A stretch of DNA of 64,000 bases from Planomonospora sp. ID82291. Its GTDB lineage: Bacteria > Actinomycetota > Actinomycetes > Streptosporangiales > Streptosporangiaceae. The DNA is taken from contig NZ_JABTEX010000005.1 of NCBI RefSeq assembly GCF_015711645.1, forward strand, positions 62,001 through 126,000. The letters run 5' to 3'. The position numbers were made by a program, and so were the translations under genes. Positions 1 through 8,290 of the stretch are shown in pieces (position 1 is the first letter of the stretch; each line of letters opens with the position of its first letter). The notes under the pieces are model-generated. The model was not told the DNA's origin, did not search any database, and was given only the letters and a program-made list of their open reading frames with translations.

Positions 1-525
1 CCCCGCCTCGCGCCCGTCGGCGGAGGGCACCGACTGCACCAGGTGCGCGCCGACGTTGCCGGGCACGTCGTCGTGGACCAGCCGCTCCCCCCGCGCGGCC
101 TCCTCCAGCCCGACCACCGCGGGCAGCGGGTCGTAGTCGACGCGGATCAGCGCGCAGGCGTCCTCGGCGAGGTAGCGGTCGCGGGCCACGACCATGACGA
201 CGGGTTCGCCGACGTGCCGGACCCGGTCGCGGGCCAGCGGGAGGGCGGTGCGGCCGTGGGTGAGCGCCGGGTGCGGGATGAGCAGCGGGAGCGGCCGGGC
301 CAGCCGCTCCGGCAGGTCCTCCCAGGTGTAGACCGCCACCAGCCCGTCCACGTCGAGCGCGTCCGCCACGTCGATGTCGCGGACGACGGCGTGCGCGTGC
401 GGGGAGCGGACGAACGCCGCGGCCAGCGCGCCGGAGCCCAGGTCGTCCAGGTAGCGGCCCCGGCCGGTGAGCAGCCGCGGGTCCTCGCGCCGCTGGACGG
501 CCTCGCCGAACGGTCTCGTGGTCAT
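1..525 (-). CDS. Molybdopterin-binding large subunit of a xanthine dehydrogenase/CoxL-type hydroxylase (partial)
   Basis: The N-terminal 175 residues are present and the rest lies beyond the window's left edge. The start MTTRPFGEAVQRREDPRLL followed by LTGRGRYLDD is the usual opening of CoxL/XdhB-type molybdenum hydroxylase large subunits, and the fragment continues through the a/b-hammerhead region. The ATG at 525 has a GAGGAG ribosome site about 9 nt upstream. It is the last visible gene of an operon that runs permease, FAD subunit, 2Fe-2S subunit, large subunit. By family knowledge the large subunit holds the Mo-pterin and the substrate site. The purine-catabolism context suggests xanthine or hypoxanthine as substrate, but the active-site loop is not in view, so another aldehyde or N-heterocycle substrate is possible. 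Confidence 0.88.
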   Translation of the reverse strand, partial: MTTRPFGEAVQRREDPRLLTGRGRYLDDLGSGALAAAFVRSPHAHAVVRDIDVADALDVDGLVAVYTWEDLPERLARPLPLLIPHPALTHGRTALPLARDRVRHVGEPVVMVVARDRYLAEDACALIRVDYDPLPAVVGLEEAARGERLVHDDVPGNVGAHLVQSVPSADGREAG

Positions 526-591
526 CGGGCCGCGCTCCTCACCGGGGGTCGTCGAGGGGGCGCTCGGCGGGCCGCGCGGGTCTGCGGGGCG

Positions 592-1089
592 TCACGCCTC
601 CTCCGCCCGTTCCTCCGCCATGATCTCGGCCGCGCGGTGCACGGCCCTGACGATGTTCTGGTAGCCCGTGCACCGGCACAGGTTGCCGGACAGGCCTTCC
701 AGCACCTCCTCGCCGCTCGGCGCGGGGTTCTCGCGCAGCAGCGCGGTCACCGTGCACAGGAACCCGGGGGTGCAGAACCCGCACTGCAGGCCGTGGCACT
801 CGGCGAACGCCCGCTGCACCGGCGACATCCGCGCCCCGTCGGCGAGCCCCTCGACGGTGGTGATCTCGTGCCCGTCGGCGGTGACCGCGAACATCAGGCA
901 GGAGCGGACCGGCTCGCCGTCCAAGAGGACCGTGCAGCACCCGCACACCCCGTGCTCGCAGCCGACGTGCGTGCCGGTCAGCCCCAGGTCGTGCCGGAGG
1001 CAGTCCGACAGCAGCCGCCGCCCCGGCACCCGGGTCCGCCGGAGCACCCCGTTGACGGTCAGCGCGATCTCGTGCGCCGCCTCACCCAT
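592..1089 (-). CDS. [2Fe-2S] small subunit of xanthine dehydrogenase/CoxS family
   Basis: A 165-residue iron-sulfur electron-transfer subunit of a three-subunit molybdenum hydroxylase. The plant-type ferredoxin half carries C44, C49, C52 and C64 (CEHGVCGCC). The C-terminal all-helical [2Fe-2S] half carries C103, C106, C138 and C140 (QCGFCTPG and NLCRCTGY). The length is normal for CoxS. I chose the ATG at 1089 because a GGGAGGGGG ribosome site precedes it; an upstream in-frame start at 1134 would add 15 low-complexity residues that overlap a tandem repeat. It is followed 66 bp later by the large subunit and passes electrons from Mo-pterin to the FAD subunit. Confidence 0.93.
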   Translation of the reverse strand: MGEAAHEIALTVNGVLRRTRVPGRRLLSDCLRHDLGLTGTHVGCEHGVCGCCTVLLDGEPVRSCLMFAVTADGHEITTVEGLADGARMSPVQRAFAECHGLQCGFCTPGFLCTVTALLRENPAPSGEEVLEGLSGNLCRCTGYQNIVRAVHRAAEIMAEERAEEA

Positions 1090-1126
1090 GCGCCCCCTCC
1101 CGCCCCGCGGCCCCGGCGCGCCCCGC

Positions 1127-1230
1127 CCTGTCACCCGCCGTCACCCGCCCTGCTCCCCGCCCTGTCACCCGCCGTCACCCGCCCTGCTCCCCGCCCTGTC
1201 ACCCGCCGTCACCCGCCCTGCTCCCCGCCG
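1127..1230. repeat. 34-bp tandem repeat, three copies, across the end of the FAD-subunit gene
   Basis: Units begin at 1127, 1161 and 1195 and are essentially identical; the last runs on by a few bases. Unit 3 contains the stop codon (1199-1201) of the FAD-subunit gene, and units 1 and 2 fill the spacer before the 2Fe-2S subunit. The unit length is not a multiple of three. Each unit carries GTGA on the minus strand, so a stop is available in more than one copy. Confidence 0.9.
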
Positions 1231-2122
1231 CGTACCCCCCGGCGCTCCCGTCGGCGTGCTCCACGGCCGCCCGGGCGGCCTCCCGGAGCGCCCGCGCGGC
1301 CAGGACCCCGGTCAGGTGCCGCCGGTAGTCCGCGCTCGCGTGGATGTCGTCCTCCGGTTCGATCCGCTCCCGCACCGCCCGCGCCGCCGCCTCCCAGTCG
1401 GCCGCGCCGGCCGGTGCGGCCCCGCACGCGGCGGTGACGTCGACGACCACCGGGACGGGCCCCGCGCTCACGCAGGCCGCCGTCGCGGCGGCGACCCGCA
1501 GGCCGCCGTCCAGCCGGACCAGGGCCGCGACCCCGGCCAGGGCGTAGTCGCCGTGCCGGCGCGACACCTCCTCGAAGGCGGTCCCCGCGCGCGGGGGCAG
1601 CGCGGGGAAGAACGCGGAGACGGCCAGCTCGCCGGGGCCGAGCGCCGACTCCAGCGGGCCGGTGAAGAACTCTCCCGCCGGCACGTCGCGGGTGCCCCCG
1701 CGCCGCGCGAGCCGTACCGAGCCGCCGAGCAGCGCCAGTACGGCCGGCAGCTCGGCGGCCGGGTCGGCGTGCACGAGGCTGCCGACCGCGGTGCCGCGGT
1801 TGCGGATCACCGGGTGGGCGACCAGCCGGAGCGCCTGGCGCAGCAGCGGCTGGACCGCGGCGGCCCCGGCGGAGCGCTCCACCTGCGCGTGCCGGGCCAG
1901 CGCCCCGACCCGGACCCCGTCCGGGCCGGTCTCGACCGCCGCCAGCCCGCCGAGCCGGTTGATGTCGACCAGGTGCGCGGGGGCGGCCAGCCGCATGTTC
2001 ATCAGCGGGATGAGGCTCTGCCCGCCGGCGAGCACCTTGCCGTGCTCCCCCGTCGCGGCGAGGACGTCGAGCGCCTCGGCGAGGGTGCGGGGGGCGTGGT
2101 GGTCGAAGGGGGGTGGCTTCAC
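1199..2122 (-). CDS. FAD-binding subunit of xanthine dehydrogenase/CoxM family
   Basis: A 307-residue medium subunit. The N-terminal PCMH-type FAD domain has KVLAGGQSLIPLMNMRLA, followed by LVDINRL, and the second flavin loop reads RNRGTAVGSLVHADPAAE. The CO_deh_flav_C domain follows. The GTG start at 2122 overlaps the permease stop in GTGA, which implies translational coupling. Its 3' end runs into a 34-bp tandem repeat, so the last ten or so residues are low complexity. The second flavin loop has VGS where relatives usually show GGS or GGN, which may affect FAD contacts. The subunit accepts electrons from the 2Fe-2S subunit and passes them to NAD or another acceptor. Confidence 0.92.
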   Translation of the reverse strand: MKPPPFDHHAPRTLAEALDVLAATGEHGKVLAGGQSLIPLMNMRLAAPAHLVDINRLGGLAAVETGPDGVRVGALARHAQVERSAGAAAVQPLLRQALRLVAHPVIRNRGTAVGSLVHADPAAELPAVLALLGGSVRLARRGGTRDVPAGEFFTGPLESALGPGELAVSAFFPALPPRAGTAFEEVSRRHGDYALAGVAALVRLDGGLRVAAATAACVSAGPVPVVVDVTAACGAAPAGAADWEAAARAVRERIEPEDDIHASADYRRHLTGVLAARALREAARAAVEHADGSAGGYAAGSRAGDGG

Positions 2123-3606
2123 CCGGCGGCCCCGCGTTCCGTCCCGGCCGCCTCCGGCGGTCCGGACGCTCCGGGCACGGGGTCCGTCCCGGCCGCCGCC
2201 GGACCGGGCGCGGGAACCCCCGCCGCCGGACCGGGCCGCGGATCCGCCCCGGCCGCCGCGTCCGCGGGGGTTCCCGTGCCCCGGCGGGCGAGTGCCCGCA
2301 GCAGGTGGTGGCCGCCGAGCACCACGATGGTGCCGAGCGCGATCCCTCCCAGGTGGAAGTCGGAGGTGATCGTCTGCGTGACCGGGCCGATGGCGAGGAT
2401 GATGCCCGCCCCGACGGGGACCATGTTGACCGGGTCGGCGAAGTCCACCCGGTTCTCGATCCAGATCTTCGCGCCGAGCAGGCCGATCATCCCGTAGAGG
2501 ATGACGGTGATGCCGCCGAGCACGCCGCCGGGGGTGGCGGCGACCAGCGCGCCGAACTTCGGGCAGAGGCCGAACAGGATCGCGATCACCGCCGCGATGT
2601 AGTAGGCGGCCGTGGAGTAGACGCGGGTGGCGGCCATGACGCCGATGTTCTCGGCGTAGGTGGTCGTCGGGGAGCCGCCGAAGGCGCTGGTCACCACGGT
2701 GCCGACGCCGTCGCCGATGATGGCCCGGCCCATGGAGGGGTTGACGTCGGTGCCGGTCATCTCGCCGACGGCCTTGACGTGGCCGACGTTCTCGGCGACC
2801 AGGGCGATCACCGCGGGCAGCACCAGCAGGACGGCGGAGACCTCGAAGGCGGGCCAGTGCATGCCGGGCAGGCCGATCCAGTCGGCGCTCGCGACCGCGT
2901 CGAAGCTCACCCGCGGGTGCGTGTCGACCTTCCCGGTGCCCGCGTTGTAGGCGGTGATGTCGCCGAAGACCCGGTCGGCGCCCCAGGACAGGGCGAAGCC
3001 GATGACCAGGCCGAGCAGGATGCCGATCCGGCCGACGAACCCCTTGAAGAGCACGATGATCACGAAGGTGACCGTCATGGTGATGAGCGCGATCCACTGG
3101 TCCTGCGGCCAGTAGACGTCCGCGACCACATAGGCCAGGCCGAAGCCGATCAGCATGACGACGGCGCCGGTGACGACCGGCGGGAAGACCCGGTTGATGA
3201 CCTGCACGCCGAGCACGTGCATCGCCACGCCGATCAGCGCGAGCACCAGGCCCGCGACGAGGATCGCCCCGGTGACGATCGCGTCCACCGCCGGGGTGTC
3301 GCCGCCGAAGAGCGCCCTGATCGCCAGCACGCCGCCCACGAACGAGGCGCTGGTGCCCAGATAGCTGGGCACCTTGCCCTGCACGATGAGCAGGAACAGG
3401 ATCGTCGCGATCCCGGAGAACATGATGGCGACGTTCGGGTCCAGCCCCATGACCAGGGGGAAGACGAACGTCGCGCCGAACATCGCGATGACGTGCTGGG
3501 CCCCGAACCCGACCATGCGCGGCCAGGACAGCCGCTCGTCCGGCCTGACCACCTCACCGGGCGCGAGCGTCCTGCCGTCTCCGTGCTTCGTCCAACCTGC
3601 AGCCAT
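2119..3606 (-). CDS. NCS2 family uracil/xanthine permease (UraA type)
   Basis: A 495-residue membrane transporter with about 14 hydrophobic segments, first gene of the molybdenum-hydroxylase operon. The two substrate-binding glutamate motifs of UraA-like proteins are visible: AENVGH near residue 272 and AENIGVMAATR near residue 319. The second matches the NAT signature in its Glu (uracil-type) rather than Gln (xanthine/urate-type) form. The C-terminal 50 residues are a Pro/Ala/Gly-rich tail outside the family fold. I chose the ATG at 3606, which has AAAGG 8 nt upstream, over a GTG nine bases earlier. It probably imports a nucleobase by proton symport; the operon points to a purine, the motif to a pyrimidine. 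Confidence 0.9.
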   Translation of the reverse strand: MAAGWTKHGDGRTLAPGEVVRPDERLSWPRMVGFGAQHVIAMFGATFVFPLVMGLDPNVAIMFSGIATILFLLIVQGKVPSYLGTSASFVGGVLAIRALFGGDTPAVDAIVTGAILVAGLVLALIGVAMHVLGVQVINRVFPPVVTGAVVMLIGFGLAYVVADVYWPQDQWIALITMTVTFVIIVLFKGFVGRIGILLGLVIGFALSWGADRVFGDITAYNAGTGKVDTHPRVSFDAVASADWIGLPGMHWPAFEVSAVLLVLPAVIALVAENVGHVKAVGEMTGTDVNPSMGRAIIGDGVGTVVTSAFGGSPTTTYAENIGVMAATRVYSTAAYYIAAVIAILFGLCPKFGALVAATPGGVLGGITVILYGMIGLLGAKIWIENRVDFADPVNMVPVGAGIILAIGPVTQTITSDFHLGGIALGTIVVLGGHHLLRALARRGTGTPADAAAGADPRPGPAAGVPAPGPAAAGTDPVPGASGPPEAAGTERGAAG

Positions 3607-3876
3607 CACGCCCACCTTTCCCGGGCCGTCGGTCGGTGGCCGCCCCGCAGGCGCTCCCTCCGGCGGATCCTCGCTGCCGTTGCGGGCACATTAGGCCCGT
3701 CGACACGGCCGTACATCAGCATGATCTGCCAAATCTGACCCGCCGGCCAGGGGAGCCCTCGCGCACCGCCGGCGAGGAGCCGCCGACGACGGGCCGCCGA
3801 CGGGCCGCCGACGGGCCGCGGGCGGACGCGGGCGGACGCGGGCGGACGCGGGCGGCGGCCGTACGGCGGAGCGTCC
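3607..3876. other. Spacer upstream of the permease operon, with short tandem repeats
   Basis: No gene is seen. The part next to the S4-protein gene consists of two short GC-rich tandem arrays: about three copies of an 11-bp unit near 3784-3819, then about three copies of a 10-bp unit (GGCGGACGCG) near 3820-3852. The less GC-rich part at about 3675-3735 should hold the permease promoter on the minus strand; I cannot assign its boxes with confidence. Confidence 0.6.
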
Positions 3877-4107
3877 TCAGGCGGCGCCGGGGGCGACGAC
3901 GTGGATCTCGAAGCCGTCGCCGGTGACGACCTGGCCGGCGCGGATCTTGCAGGTCTTGCGGAGTTCGACCTCGCCGTCCACCATGACGTTCCCCTCGGCG
4001 ATGAAGTGCTTGGCCTGCCCGCCGGTGTCGGTCACGGCGCAGTACTTCAGCAGGTCGCACAGGGGGATGTAATCGGTTTCCAGCTCAAAGGTCTCGTCCA
4101 CGGCCAC
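3877..4107 (-). CDS. S4-domain RNA-binding protein (YbcJ/RlbA-like)
   Basis: A 76-residue protein that is almost entirely an S4 fold. The segment FIAEGNVMVDGEVELRKTCK is the RNA-binding core of the small free-standing S4 proteins (YbcJ family), with the typical I-x-x-G-x-V-x-V-N/D-G pattern. Relatives are single-domain proteins of about 70 residues, so it is full length. Its molecular target is unknown, though ribosome or tRNA contacts are presumed for the family. It lies 24 bp downstream of the PucR regulator on the same strand and could be cotranscribed with it. I see no functional link to purine metabolism. Confidence 0.85.
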   Translation of the reverse strand: MAVDETFELETDYIPLCDLLKYCAVTDTGGQAKHFIAEGNVMVDGEVELRKTCKIRAGQVVTGDGFEIHVVAPGAA

Positions 4108-4131
4108 AGCTTAGGGCCCGGCGGGTCCGGA

Positions 4132-5694
4132 TCAGATGCCGCGCATGCGCAGCACGTGCAGCGCCAGGGTCAGGTTGAGCCGCAGGTGGGCGTCCTCGGT
4201 GAAGTTGCCGAGCAGCCGCTCCAGCTTGCCGATCCGGTAGCGCAGCGTGTTGTAGTGGAAGTGCAGCCGCCGCGCCGTCTCGGCGACGTTGAGGTTGGTC
4301 TCCAGCAGCACCTGGAGCGTCCGGCGCAGGTCGGCGTTCTCCAGGTCGTCGTCGGCGGCCAGCGGGCCGAGGGTCTCGCGGACGAAGGCGTGCAGCTCGG
4401 CGGTGTCGCTGACCAGCGAGAGCAGCCGGTAGACCCCGAGCCGGTCGAAGTGGGCGACCGCGCCGGACCCGTGCAGCTGGCGGCCCACCCGGGCCGCCTT
4501 CAGCGCCTGGGCGTACGCCTCGGGGAGCGCCTCGGCACCGGAGGCCGTACGGCTGGCGCCGGTGGAGAAGGTGGCGGGCGGCCCGTCCGCGAAGGCGGCG
4601 GCGGCGTCCCGGGCCAGGCGGGCGGTGTCCGCGGCGGCGTCGACGACCGCGACGACCTCGTGGGAGAACCCGGCCACCGCCCCGCGCGGGTCGTGGCGGC
4701 GCAGCGCGGCGACCCAGCAGGCGGCCAGGCGGTCCGGGGCGAGCCGCTCGTCGCCCTCGGGGTCGAGCTCGGCCACCAGCACGGTGACCGGGCGCCGCAG
4801 GTCCCAGCCGAAGGCCCTGGCCCGGGCGGCGACCCGGTCGGAGCCGCCGGCCCGGCCGGTCAGCACGTCGCGCAGGAAGTCGGCCCGGTACTTGCTCTCG
4901 ACGGCGTCGACCGCCTCCTGCCGGGTGATGACGAGGGCGGCGACGGTGGCGGCGCGCTCCAGGATGCCGACGTCGCTCTCATCCACCCGCCCGGCGGGGC
5001 CGCACGCGACGATCCGGCCGTGGTGGTGCCCGCCCGCCACGACGGGGACGACCGTGCGGCGGTCGTCGGGCGCGGTGCGCAGCGCGGCCAGGAAGTCGGC
5101 CGGCCCCGCCGACGCCAGCGTCCGGCCGGCGCCGTCGAGCACGGCCACCGCCACGTCGAGCAGCCCGGCCACCTCGGCGGTCACCTCGCGCAGCCCGCCC
5201 CCGGCCAGCACGACCGCGACCAGCGCCCGGTGCGCCTCCTCGGCGCGGACCAGCACGGCGGCCTGCCGGTTGAGGATGTCGGTGAGGACCTGGTTGAGGA
5301 TGTCGTCGAAGCCGACGTCGTCGGGGAGCAGGATCAGCGGGAAGTCCAGGCGGTCGGCCTGCTCGGCCATCTCGCCGGGCAGCTCGTCCAGGTAGCGGCC
5401 GGGCTTGATGGCGAGCGCGGCCAGTCCGCGCTCGTCCAGGTCCGCCACGAGCCGGCCGAGCGACTGCGGGGTGTTGCGCAGCGGGTAGCCGGTGGTGAGC
5501 AGCAGTTCGTGGGGCTTGACCCAGGCGAGGATGTCCGGGACCTCCATCACGTTGAGCCGCTGCACGATCCGGTCCAGCCCTCCCCCGCCCGCGATCAGGC
5601 GGGCGCCCGCCAGCGTCGAGACGCCCAGGACCTCCCCGACCGAGACGCCGTGGATGATCGTTCCGGTGCTGGCCAGGCGTACGGGGGGCTCCAT
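4132..5694 (-). CDS. PucR family transcriptional regulator
   Basis: A 520-residue regulator. The N-terminal PucR sensory domain starts at about residue 14 (VGEVLGVSTLAGARLIAGG, then the typical HELLLTTGYPL). The middle part is a GGDEF-like fold of the CdaR/PucR type. The C-terminal PucR helix-turn-helix (HTH_30) covers about residues 455-515, with NLNVAETARRLHFHYNTLRY. Family members activate purine or other nitrogen-source catabolism in response to pathway intermediates. It is divergent from allH-fdrA-allG with a 126-bp shared promoter region, so it is the obvious candidate regulator of that operon. The ATG at 5694 opens directly before the PucR domain; longer in-frame extensions upstream are shadow sequence of the divergent genes. 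Confidence 0.93.
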   Translation of the reverse strand: MEPPVRLASTGTIIHGVSVGEVLGVSTLAGARLIAGGGGLDRIVQRLNVMEVPDILAWVKPHELLLTTGYPLRNTPQSLGRLVADLDERGLAALAIKPGRYLDELPGEMAEQADRLDFPLILLPDDVGFDDILNQVLTDILNRQAAVLVRAEEAHRALVAVVLAGGGLREVTAEVAGLLDVAVAVLDGAGRTLASAGPADFLAALRTAPDDRRTVVPVVAGGHHHGRIVACGPAGRVDESDVGILERAATVAALVITRQEAVDAVESKYRADFLRDVLTGRAGGSDRVAARARAFGWDLRRPVTVLVAELDPEGDERLAPDRLAACWVAALRRHDPRGAVAGFSHEVVAVVDAAADTARLARDAAAAFADGPPATFSTGASRTASGAEALPEAYAQALKAARVGRQLHGSGAVAHFDRLGVYRLLSLVSDTAELHAFVRETLGPLAADDDLENADLRRTLQVLLETNLNVAETARRLHFHYNTLRYRIGKLERLLGNFTEDAHLRLNLTLALHVLRMRGI

Positions 5695-5820
5695 GGGGCG
5701 ATTGTGTCCGATGGAGCGTCTGTCAGGAAGAGCCAACCTTTGCGCGGACTGTTGGCAGCTTTCTCCGTACGGGGTGATCGGGCTCCGCTCTAGCGTCGGG
5801 CCCATGGATGAGGAGGTCCG
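5695..5820. promoter_or_regulatory. Divergent promoter region, pucR-type gene / allH operon
   Basis: This 126-bp region separates divergent starts and is AT-richer than its surroundings at 5735-5770. TTGGC-like hexamers occur on both strands (TTGGCA near 5753, and TTGGCT read on the minus strand near 5737). A strong GAGGAGG ribosome site for allH lies at about 5810-5816. I cannot assign -10 boxes or a PucR operator by eye. Confidence 0.45.
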
Positions 5821-6801
5821 TTGACCGTGGGAACGCGCCCGGGGGCGCGGCGGATCCCGGCGCGGACGTACGCGACCGGCGCGGCCAGCACGGTCCTGCG
5901 GCCGCTGCTGGAGTCGCCCCGCCGTCCGGCGCGGGTGCTGGCGGCGTTCCCCGCCGGGGTCTACCTCGAGGTGCGCACCGCGCTCGAACCGCAGGTGATC
6001 GCGGTGGTCACCGGGCAGGCCGTCCGGCTGCCCAACGCGATGGTCCTCGCCGAGCCCGTGCCGCGCGTCGCGGTGGGCGGCGAGGCCTCCGTGGGAGACG
6101 GCTCGATCGAGCTCGGACCGCTCAGCCTGCGGGTCCGCCGCTGGTGGGACCCGGCTCCGCCGCTCGGCCCGGCCGACCCCGTACGGCTGGCGCGCTCGCT
6201 GCCCCTGCTGGCCGAGCTGTGCGACGCCTCCCCGCGGCGTCCCGGGCTGGAGGGCCGCGACGCCGCGGAGCTGCTGGCCGAGGGCTGCGCGGAGGCCTCG
6301 CTGCTGCGCAGTCTCACGGCCGCCGAGCAGCTCGTCGGGCTGGGGCCCGGCCTCACCCCGAGCGGCGACGACATGCTCGCCGGGCTGCTGGTGGCGCTGC
6401 GCCACCTGGGCGCGGCCGCCGGAGTGGGGCGGGCGGTCTGGCTGGCCGACTGGCTGGCCGCCGCGGTCACGTTCGACGCCCGCGGCAGGACCACGCCCAT
6501 CTCGGCGGCGCTGCTGCTCTGCGCGGCCCGGGGCGAGGCCGGCGGCGAGGTGCTGGCCGTCCTGCGCGCGCTGGCCGGGCGACAGCCGCTGCGGCCCGCC
6601 CTGGGCCGGCTGCTCGGGATCGGCCACACCTCCGGCGCCGACCTGGCGTGGGGGCTGCGCATCGGACTGGCCGCCGTCCTCGGCCTGGCGGAGCGCGCGG
6701 ACCGCACAGGCCGCACAGGCCGCACAGGCCGCACAGGCCGCACAGGCCGCACAGGCCGCACAGGCCCGATGGTCGCGGAGGTGGGAGCGGGTGGACGCTG
6801 A
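5821..6801 (+). CDS. allH: DUF2877/AllH family protein, proposed oxamate carbamoyltransferase subunit
   Basis: A 326-residue DUF2877 protein (YlbF/AllH family). The diagnostic stretch LVGLGPGLTPSGDDMLAG lies near residues 178-196, followed by GRTTPISAALLLCAARGEA. As I recall, E. coli AllF-AllG-AllH (FdrA-YlbE-YlbF) were assigned as oxamic transcarbamylase in allantoin use, and the same three families sit together here. The start is uncertain: TTG at 5821 is 4 nt after AGGAGG, while GTG at 5827 is 10 nt after it. The C-terminus carries seven Arg-Thr-Gly tripeptides from a 9-bp tandem repeat, which is not part of the family fold. The gene overlaps fdrA by 11 bp. Confidence 0.85.
   Translation: MTVGTRPGARRIPARTYATGAASTVLRPLLESPRRPARVLAAFPAGVYLEVRTALEPQVIAVVTGQAVRLPNAMVLAEPVPRVAVGGEASVGDGSIELGPLSLRVRRWWDPAPPLGPADPVRLARSLPLLAELCDASPRRPGLEGRDAAELLAEGCAEASLLRSLTAAEQLVGLGPGLTPSGDDMLAGLLVALRHLGAAAGVGRAVWLADWLAAAVTFDARGRTTPISAALLLCAARGEAGGEVLAVLRALAGRQPLRPALGRLLGIGHTSGADLAWGLRIGLAAVLGLAERADRTGRTGRTGRTGRTGRTGRTGPMVAEVGAGGR
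6703..6765 (+). repeat. 9-bp tandem repeat x7 inside the allH 3' end
   Basis: Seven exact head-to-tail copies of CGCACAGGC encode (Arg-Thr-Gly)7 about 12 residues before the AllH stop. The repeat is in frame, so changes in copy number would alter only tail length. Confidence 0.95.
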
Positions 6802-8290
6802 ACGACCGGGCACCGATCTGGTCCGGGTGCGTACCGGGATGTACCACGACTCGGTCAGCCTGATGCGGGTCAGCCGGGCCGCGGCCGGCCTGCCCGGGGT
6901 GGAGGTCGCGGTGGTGGCCATGGCCACCGGGCTCAACCTCGGCATCGCCGCCGGGCTGGGCTTCGCGCTTCCGGCCGCCGGGCCCGCCGACCTGCTGGTG
7001 GCGCTGCGGGCCGCCGACGCGGACGCGGCCGAGCGGGCCGCCGCCGAGGTCGACGGGCTCCTGGCGGGCCTCGCCGCCGCCCGGGTCGCGGGCCCGGCCG
7101 GGGCCGCGGAGCCGCCGCGCACCGTGCGCGCCGCCGTCCGGGCGGCGGGCGGGGCGGCGACGCTGGCGCTGGTCTCCGTTCCGGGACGGTACGCGTTCGC
7201 CGAGGCGATGGACGCGGTCGAGGCCGGGCTGTCGGTGATGGTCTTCAGCGACGACGTCCCCGTGGAGCGGGAGGTGCTGCTCAAGCGGCGGGCCGCCGAG
7301 CACGGGGTGCTGGTCATGGGACCGGACTGCGGCACCGCCGTGGTCGGCGGGACCGGCCTCGGGTTCGCCAACGTGCTGCGGCCCGGCCCGGTCGGGATCG
7401 TGGCCGCCTCGGGGACCGGCGCGCAGCAGGTGGCGTGCCTGCTGGACCTGGCGGGCGCGGGGGTCGGCCACATCCTCGGCGTCGGCGGGCGCGACCTGTC
7501 GGCGGAGGTGGGCGGCCTGTCCACGCTCCGCGCCCTGGACGCGCTCGACGCCGACCCCGCGACCGAGTTGATCGTCCTGGTCTCCAAGCCGCCGGACCCG
7601 CGGGTGGCGGACGCCGTCCGCAAGGCCGCCGACCGGCTCGCCACCCCGGTGGTGACCGCGTTCCTCGGCCGGGCGTCCGGTCGCGGGCCGGGCGACCTGA
7701 CCTCGGCCGCCGAGGACGTGCTGCGGGCGCTGGGGGCGGAGGTCCCCGGCTGGCCGTCCTGGTCCGCCGCCGGACCGCGCGTTCCCGGGCCGGGCCGCGC
7801 CGCGGACTCCGGCCCGGCCCCGGACCACGCGGCGGGAGACGGCGGGGACCGCGCGGCGGCCGGCCGGGCGCGGAGGCTGCACGGGATCTACGCGGGTGGC
7901 ACGCTCTGCGCGGAGGCGGCGCTGGTCGCCGGGACCGGCGACTTCACCGACTACGGCGACGACGCCTACACCCGGGGCCGCGCCCATCCGATGATCGATC
8001 CGGCGTTCCGCCTGGAGGCCCTGGCCGCGGTGCCCCCCGGCGACGCGGTCCTGCTCGACGTGGTGCTCGGCCACGGCGCCGACCCCGACCCCGCCGGGCG
8101 GCTCGCGCCCGCCGTCGCCGCCGCCGTCGCGCGCGGCGTGCCCGTGACCGTCGCGCTGGTCGGCTCCTCGGGCGACCCGCAGGGGCTGGCCGCCCAGGCC
8201 GGGGCGCTGTGCGCGGCGGGAGCGGACGTGTTCGTCTCCAACGCCCTCGCCGCCCGCCACGCGGCCGGCCTGACCGGAGGTCCCCGATGA
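6791..8290 (+). CDS. fdrA: FdrA/AllF family protein (acyl-CoA-synthetase-like oxamate carbamoyltransferase subunit)
   Basis: A 499-residue FdrA-family protein with a succinyl-CoA synthetase alpha-like architecture. The first CoA-binding-like half contains VMVFSDDVPVEREVLLKRRA, then VMGPDCGTAVVGG, then GIVAASGTGAQQ. A second ligase-like half follows (GIYAGGTLCAEAA, then DYGDDAYTRGRAHPMIDP). Both halves are typical of FdrA. The halves are joined by a Pro/Ala/Gly-rich linker at about residues 325-360. The GTG start at 6791 lies inside allH, so translation is coupled. Together with AllG and AllH it is expected to form the enzyme that converts oxalurate plus phosphate to oxamate and carbamoyl phosphate. 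No carbamate kinase gene is in the window to use that product. Confidence 0.88.
   Translation: MDAERPGTDLVRVRTGMYHDSVSLMRVSRAAAGLPGVEVAVVAMATGLNLGIAAGLGFALPAAGPADLLVALRAADADAAERAAAEVDGLLAGLAAARVAGPAGAAEPPRTVRAAVRAAGGAATLALVSVPGRYAFAEAMDAVEAGLSVMVFSDDVPVEREVLLKRRAAEHGVLVMGPDCGTAVVGGTGLGFANVLRPGPVGIVAASGTGAQQVACLLDLAGAGVGHILGVGGRDLSAEVGGLSTLRALDALDADPATELIVLVSKPPDPRVADAVRKAADRLATPVVTAFLGRASGRGPGDLTSAAEDVLRALGAEVPGWPSWSAAGPRVPGPGRAADSGPAPDHAAGDGGDRAAAGRARRLHGIYAGGTLCAEAALVAGTGDFTDYGDDAYTRGRAHPMIDPAFRLEALAAVPPGDAVLLDVVLGHGADPDPAGRLAPAVAAAVARGVPVTVALVGSSGDPQGLAAQAGALCAAGADVFVSNALAARHAAGLTGGPR

Noticed and set aside
3901..5793. A 630-codon plus-strand open frame opposite the PucR regulator
   Set aside because: It is a shadow of the regulator, which has clear PucR and HTH_30 motifs on the other strand.
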